A stretch of 64,000 nucleotides of DNA from Pseudomonas fulva (lineage in GTDB: Bacteria > Pseudomonadota > Gammaproteobacteria > Pseudomonadales > Pseudomonadaceae): contig NZ_JADNYP010000011.1 in NCBI RefSeq assembly GCF_015680705.1, forward strand, positions 106,826 through 170,825, given 5' to 3'. Both the position numbers and the translations under genes were made by a program. The notes under the pieces are model-generated. The model was given only the letters and a program-made list of their open reading frames with translations. It was not told where the DNA came from and searched no databases. Shown piece by piece: positions 60,637 to 64,000 of this stretch (position 1 is the stretch's first letter; every line of letters begins with the position of its first letter).

Positions 60637-61040
60637 GCACGAACCAGCGCTACCAGGCGCTTTGCGCGCTGGTAGCGGGCCAGGCGATCGGCGAGCGTCC
60701 GTGGCAGCTCCCCGGCCTCGACGAAGGCCAGGCGCTGGTAGAACGGCAGCAGGTCAGGGTGGCAGAACAGCCAGGTTGGGCCAGGCGCGGCCGCCAGTGA
60801 GGCGTTCACCAACCGCGATGCCACCTGCCTGTGCCGCCAGGCCGGGGCAACCAGCAAGCCGGTCAGCCATTGCCCTTCGGCCACTGGCGTGAGCGTCAGG
60901 CCGGCGACGATTTCGCTGGCCCGCGCCACCCACGGCTGGCCGTCGCCGGTAGTGCGCATGCGCGAGCCCTGTCGACGGTAGAAATGGTCGAGCAGACGGC
61001 GCTCGGGGCCGAGCAAGGGGCTGCAATGGAACATGGGCAT
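60591..61040 (-). CDS. GNAT-family N-acetyltransferase
   Basis: 149 residues. The acetyl-CoA region reads [20 protein letters not shown], with [22 protein letters not shown] (beta5-alpha4 region) later. ATG 61040 is used; the frame is open to 61298 but that extension is not family-like. The C-terminal 15 codons ([13 protein letters not shown]) overlap the end of def on the opposite strand. Substrate unknown. Confidence 0.82.
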   Translation of the reverse strand: MPMFHCSPLLGPERRLLDHFYRRQGSRMRTTGDGQPWVARASEIVAGLTLTPVAEGQWLTGLLVAPAWRHRQVASRLVNASLAAAPGPTWLFCHPDLLPFYQRLAFVEAGELPRTLADRLARYQRAKRLVALVRAQSALASSPGNSTSV

Positions 61041-61310
61041 GGACACGTTTTCGATGAATGAATGACCACTGGCTTTTCGATTGATCGTCAGCAGCAGTCG
61101 AGCGCAGTTGCGATTGTACGCCGGCCGGCATGGCCAATCTCTGCCTGACGGGCTGTCACTGCATCGGCATGGGCGTAGAATCTCTGCATCCCCCGCTGTA
61201 ACCCTGAAGAGGGATCGGTACTTCGTGTCATCCATTCGATGACAACTTCTCCGCGCTATCTGGCCTATGAAGTTTCGATCAGCGAGTCTTGCGTGCAAGG
61301 TGCATCCGAC

Positions 61311-61568
61311 ATGAAAACCTTATCGAGCCTGGCATTGGCCAGCATTTCTTCCATGGCGCTTGCCGGGCAGGCCAGCCCTCCGGTGACCCAGCCGGTGGCC
61401 CAGCAGTATGAGTATGGTACCCGCCTGGATATCAAGCGCGTCATCAGCCTGTCCGACATTCCCCCGGTGTGTGAGGTGGTGCCGGCGACCATGACCTATG
61501 AAGATCACCAGGGAAAGGTGCATGTGATCGAGTATCGGGTGATGGGACAAGGCTGTAGCCAGGGCTGA
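61311..61568 (+). CDS. DUF2790 exported small protein
   Basis: 85 residues: signal peptide at about 1-20 (LALASISSMALAGQA), then the DUF2790 core (YEYGTRLDIKRVISLSDIP, VCEVVPATMTYEDHQGK, VIEYRVMGQGC) with two cysteines that may pair. The family is common in Pseudomonas and of unknown function; some members respond to metals. AAGG lies about 10 bases before the ATG. Confidence 0.87.
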   Translation: MKTLSSLALASISSMALAGQASPPVTQPVAQQYEYGTRLDIKRVISLSDIPPVCEVVPATMTYEDHQGKVHVIEYRVMGQGCSQG

Positions 61569-61590
61569 GCTGGCGAGTCGCCGCGTGTCG

Positions 61591-61631
61591 GCTTCGATTG
61601 CAGGGTTGCAGGGCGGCCCTGCAATCGAAGC
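61591..61631. repeat. 15-bp perfect inverted repeat
   Basis: GCTTCGATTGCAGGG (61591-61605) and its exact complement (61617-61631) flank an 11-base spacer. The spacer and right arm also form a shorter competing stem (GCAGGGC/GCCCTGC at 61608-61622). No T-run follows. It lies between the DUF2790 gene and the LysE gene and may be a terminator or a mobile-element relic. Confidence 0.6.
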
Positions 61632-61716
61632 GAACTCAGCCCACGAAGGGCTCACATCGACAGCGGATTCTGGAACAATGGGCGCGATACCGCCAACCCG
61701 CACTCCAGAGCCTCCC

Positions 61717-62361
61717 ATGCCTTTCTCGAATGGATTCCTCCTCAGCCTGTCCCTGTGCCTTGATATCGGCGTCGCCAACATCGCCATGATCACCCTCGCC
61801 ATGCAACGGGGTTTCCTCCAGGGCTTCTGGCTTGGCTTCGGAACCTGCATGGGCGACCTCATCTATGCCCTGGCGGCCTTGGCTGGCATGACCGTGCTGC
61901 TGCAGTTCGAATCGGTGCGCTGGGCCTTGTGGCTCGGCGGCTCGGCGCTGTTGGTGTGGTTCGCCATCAAGATGCTGCTGGCAGCCTGGCGCGGCGGTCA
62001 GCTGCAAGCCCGCGCGGACGTCGTGGTCGAGCCGGCCTGGCGCGAGTTCCTGCGTGGGGTGTTCCTGGCCATGTCCTCGCCGAGCGCGATCCTCTGGTTC
62101 GCCGCTGTCGGTGGCGTGCTGATCTCCCGCTCCGCGGACGGCGGCGCGCTCGATGCAGGGTTGTTCCTTGCCGGGTTCTTCGCGGCCGGGCTGGTCTGGA
62201 CCACGGGGCTGTGCGGGATCGCCAGCCATGGCGGGCGCTTGCTGGGGGATCGGCTGCTGACCTGGTCATACCTGCTGTCGGCAGCCATCTTCTGCTACTT
62301 CGCGGTCTATGTGATCACTTCCGGCTATCGCGAATTCATCCTGGCGCCGGCTGCGCTGTAG
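61717..62361 (+). CDS. LysE-family amino-acid exporter
   Basis: 214 residues, about six transmembrane helices. It opens with LLSLSLCLDIGVANIAMITLAMQRG, the LysE/RhtB N-terminal helix and loop (with DIGVAN replacing the more usual PGP), and has FLRGVFLAMSSPSAILWFAAVGG in the middle. ATG 61717 starts at the family N-terminus; the frame is open to 61585 through the inverted repeat. Substrate unknown; the group exports amino acids or related metabolites. Confidence 0.88.
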   Translation: MPFSNGFLLSLSLCLDIGVANIAMITLAMQRGFLQGFWLGFGTCMGDLIYALAALAGMTVLLQFESVRWALWLGGSALLVWFAIKMLLAAWRGGQLQARADVVVEPAWREFLRGVFLAMSSPSAILWFAAVGGVLISRSADGGALDAGLFLAGFFAAGLVWTTGLCGIASHGGRLLGDRLLTWSYLLSAAIFCYFAVYVITSGYREFILAPAAL

Positions 62362-62470
62362 GACGCTTCGCGCACCAGCGCAACGCGGCTTATCGCCAAT
62401 CGCACTGGCCGACCTGACGGGCGAGGGCATGCAAGGCCCGCCCCTGGTCTATCGTGACCAAGGGCTGCGC

Positions 62471-62614
62471 TAGGCTTTGTACGAAAAGTGCCTGCGCGGC
62501 GATCGGGCTACGTTGCAAACAGCTCGGAATGCACGTTTACAACCAGTAAACGGCGCTTGCTCGCTGTTTTCGCCTGGCCTGATCGCCGCTCGACGACTTT
62601 TCGTACAAAGCCTA
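62471..62614. mobile_element. 144-bp MITE-like element with 19-bp terminal inverted repeats
   Basis: TAGGCTTTGTACGAAAAGT (62471-62489) is perfectly complementary to 62596-62614. The flanking TA on each side may be a target duplication around GGCTTTG..CAAAGCC ends. Inside, GCGGCGATC and GATCGCCGC extend the symmetry, and CGTTTAC/GTAAACG (62534-62552) forms a further hairpin. It is too short for a transposase, so it is a non-autonomous element. It fills most of the LysE-SRPBCC gap (62362-62661). Confidence 0.75.
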
Positions 62615-62661
62615 CAGCCTGCCTGGAATCCGAACGTCATCCGTCTCTGGAGCACGACCAC

Positions 62662-63153
62662 ATGAGCCTTGCACTCGCAGGCCAGGGAGTGGCGCTACAT
62701 GAACTGTCGGTCAGTCGGCTGATCGATGCCCCGCCCAACAAGGTGTTCCGCGCCTGGACCGAGCCACGATGGCTGATGCAGTGGTGGGGACCGCATGGCA
62801 TGACCACGCCCGAATGCGAGTTGCAACTGTGGGTCGGTGGGCTGCTGCGCCTGCGGATGCGCGCCCCCGACGGGTCCGAGCATGTCAGCCAGGGCCTGTT
62901 TCTGGACATCACGGCGCCGCGTCGGCTGGTGTTCACCGACGCCTTCGGGCCAGGCTGGGTGCCGTCGAACAGGGCCTTCGTGACCACCGTGGCCTGCTTC
63001 GATGACGAACACGGCAGGACCCGGCACACCGCTCGCGCCTGGCACTGGAGCGCCGCCGACTGCCGTACCCACGAGCAGATGGGCTTCCACCAAGGTTGGG
63101 GCGAAAGCTTCGACCGCCTGGTGGAGGTAGTGACCCAGCGCATGCCCGACTGA
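62662..63153 (+). CDS. SRPBCC / AHSA1-type START-like protein
   Basis: 163 residues: LSVSRLIDAPPNKVFRAWTEP, LMQWWGPHGMTTPECELQLWVGG and VTTVACFDDEHGRTRHTARA mark the AHSA1-like branch, which folds as a helix-grip cavity for hydrophobic ligands. GGAG lies nine bases before ATG 62662; the longer frame from 62488 runs into the MITE. Ligand unknown. Confidence 0.88.
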   Translation: MSLALAGQGVALHELSVSRLIDAPPNKVFRAWTEPRWLMQWWGPHGMTTPECELQLWVGGLLRLRMRAPDGSEHVSQGLFLDITAPRRLVFTDAFGPGWVPSNRAFVTTVACFDDEHGRTRHTARAWHWSAADCRTHEQMGFHQGWGESFDRLVEVVTQRMPD

Positions 63154-63189
63154 GCGCTGGCGCTGGTTCATCCGGCCTGAGGCGCTCGA

Positions 63190-63660
63190 TTAGCCGGCGA
63201 CGAAGTTCGGCGGGCTGACCAGCTCGACCGTCTGCTGCTTGCGTGGCGCGAGAATCTGCGCCTCGCCCTCGACCACCAGCTCGTCGTTCTGGTTGTACAC
63301 GTTGGTGGCGATGCGAACCTTGAACTTGGGCAGCTTCTCGAGGATTTCCAGGCGCACGGTGAGGGTGTCGCCGATCTTCACAGGCTTCTGGAAGCTCATG
63401 GTCTGGCCCAGATAGATGGTGCCGGGGCCGGGCAAGGTGCAGGCCACCGCCGCGCTGATCAGCGCACCGCTGAACATGCCGTGGGCGATGCGCTCCTTGA
63501 ACATGCTCCGGGCGGCGAATTCCGGGTCCAGGTGTACCGGGTTGTGGTCACCGGACATCGCAGCGAACAACTGGATGTCGCGCTCTTCCACGGACTTGCT
63601 GTAGCTGGCGGTCTGGCCGACTTCGAGTGCTTCGTAGGGCGTGTTGGTGACCTGGGTCAT
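63190..63660 (-). CDS. phaJ: (R)-specific enoyl-CoA hydratase, MaoC/PhaJ4-like
   Basis: 156-residue hotdog-fold hydratase. FAAMSGDHNPVHLDPEFA carries the catalytic Asp and His of R-hydratases, with RIAHGMFSGALISAAVACTLPGPGTIYLGQTMSF next. It closely resembles pseudomonad PhaJ4, which feeds (R)-3-hydroxyacyl-CoA from beta-oxidation into polyhydroxyalkanoate synthesis. AGGA precedes ATG 63660; the frame is open to 63867 without family sequence. Confidence 0.92.
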   Translation of the reverse strand: MTQVTNTPYEALEVGQTASYSKSVEERDIQLFAAMSGDHNPVHLDPEFAARSMFKERIAHGMFSGALISAAVACTLPGPGTIYLGQTMSFQKPVKIGDTLTVRLEILEKLPKFKVRIATNVYNQNDELVVEGEAQILAPRKQQTVELVSPPNFVAG

Positions 63661-63691
63661 CTTGGCTTCCTGTAGGAGGGCTGACGAGGCG

Positions 63692-63721
63692 CCTGTGGCC
63701 CGGCGCGGGCTGGGCCACAGG
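63692..63721. repeat. 10-bp perfect hairpin upstream of phaJ
   Basis: CCTGTGGCCC and GGGCCACAGG flank a 10-base loop, 32 bases before the phaJ start. It could be a leader structure or an operator. Confidence 0.5.
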
Positions 63722-63740
63722 TGTCTCGCTGGGTCAGCCG

Positions 63741-63746
63741 ATGATA
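63741..63746 (-). promoter_or_regulatory. Candidate -10 box for phaJ
   Basis: TATCAT on the minus strand (five of six consensus bases), about 80 bases before phaJ. It abuts an 8-bp inverted repeat, AGCGGCAA/TTGCCGCT at 63746-63768. No clear -35. Confidence 0.3.
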
Positions 63747-64000
63747 GCGGCAAGGCACGGTTGCCGCTTGGCTGGGTGTGCTCGGTGAGACGTTCGGTGC
63801 AATGAGTTGCATCACATTTGCCGGCCACGGCCATGGACAAGGGAGTTGCGCGGGGTTCTGCAGGCATTAAAGGAATTCAAGATGTTGATGGCGGTTCTGG
63901 CGTGGGGTGGAGCTGCTAACGTCCGGTTTGTGCTGATGGGGCGGCGTCGCGGGCTATCCCGGTCGTGAGATGTGCACGGCTGGCGTAGGCGCGGTCCTGG

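Larger units (their letters stand above)
63661..64000. other. 340-base non-coding end of the window
   Basis: No gene is supported. It holds the phaJ upstream hairpins and a weak 28-codon frame at 63882-63968. Confidence 0.45.

Noticed and set aside
63882..63968. 28-codon frame with AAAGGA before its ATG near the window end
   Set aside because: Too short and without a recognisable feature; one good ribosome site is not enough.

Overview
The window is a surface-polysaccharide island of a high-GC Gammaproteobacterium, most likely a Pseudomonas of the putida group. The evidence is the wbpL-wbpM-comEA-like gene order, a PhaJ4-type hydratase, a DUF2790 exported protein, a DUF2897 small membrane protein, REP-like hairpins and a REP-associated transposase remnant.

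Layout. (1) 0.1-5.8 kb, plus strand: wzm-wzt, an ABC exporter for a finished polysaccharide, followed by a large RgpF-like glycosyltransferase with a HAD domain. (2) 5.9-9.7 kb, minus: rmlB-rmlD-rmlA (no rmlC here) and a GT2 glycosyltransferase, joined by ATGA overlaps or a 2-base gap. (3) 10.2-33.0 kb, minus: a long run of very large multidomain glycosyltransferases (GT2, GT4, WbsX-like and CgeB-like modules), the sugar-nucleotide enzymes ugd, wecB and wecC, an ATP-grasp ligase, coiled-coil proteins and methyltransferase-like proteins. About 20.4-29 kb is clearly AT-richer than the rest and looks imported. (4) 33.3-38.3 kb, minus: two more large GT2 proteins that share an accessory module with their downstream neighbour. 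(5) 38.4-45.9 kb: a secreted RTX/DUF4214 protein and an unknown partner (minus), divergent from a complete type I secretion system (ABC, HlyD-type, TolC-type; plus). (6) 46.2-53.5 kb, plus: gmd-rmd-GT4-epimerase-wbpL-wbpM, which make GDP-D-rhamnose and the lipid-linked initiating sugar. (7) 53.6-58.5 kb: a comEA-like gene, a DUF2897 gene, pyrF, and a Kdo module (arabinose-5-phosphate isomerase, a KdsB-KdsC fusion, an extra kdsA). (8) 58.8-64 kb: ordinary chromosomal genes (CsbD, YihY, def, GNAT, DUF2790, LysE, SRPBCC, phaJ), with a 144-bp MITE-like element.

How it fits together (inference). WbpM and the epimerase/reductase make the UDP-sugar that WbpL puts on undecaprenyl phosphate. The GT4 next to gmd-rmd may add D-rhamnose. 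The large transferases extend the chain with rhamnose and uronic acids. A methylating or Kdo-adding step may cap it, Wzt recognises the end, and Wzm exports it. No wzx, wzy, wzz or O-antigen ligase is visible, which fits an ABC-dependent O-antigen or capsule. A type I secreted RTX protein and its own secretion system inside this locus recall the Caulobacter S-layer/O-polysaccharide arrangement. This is the most interesting candidate system here.
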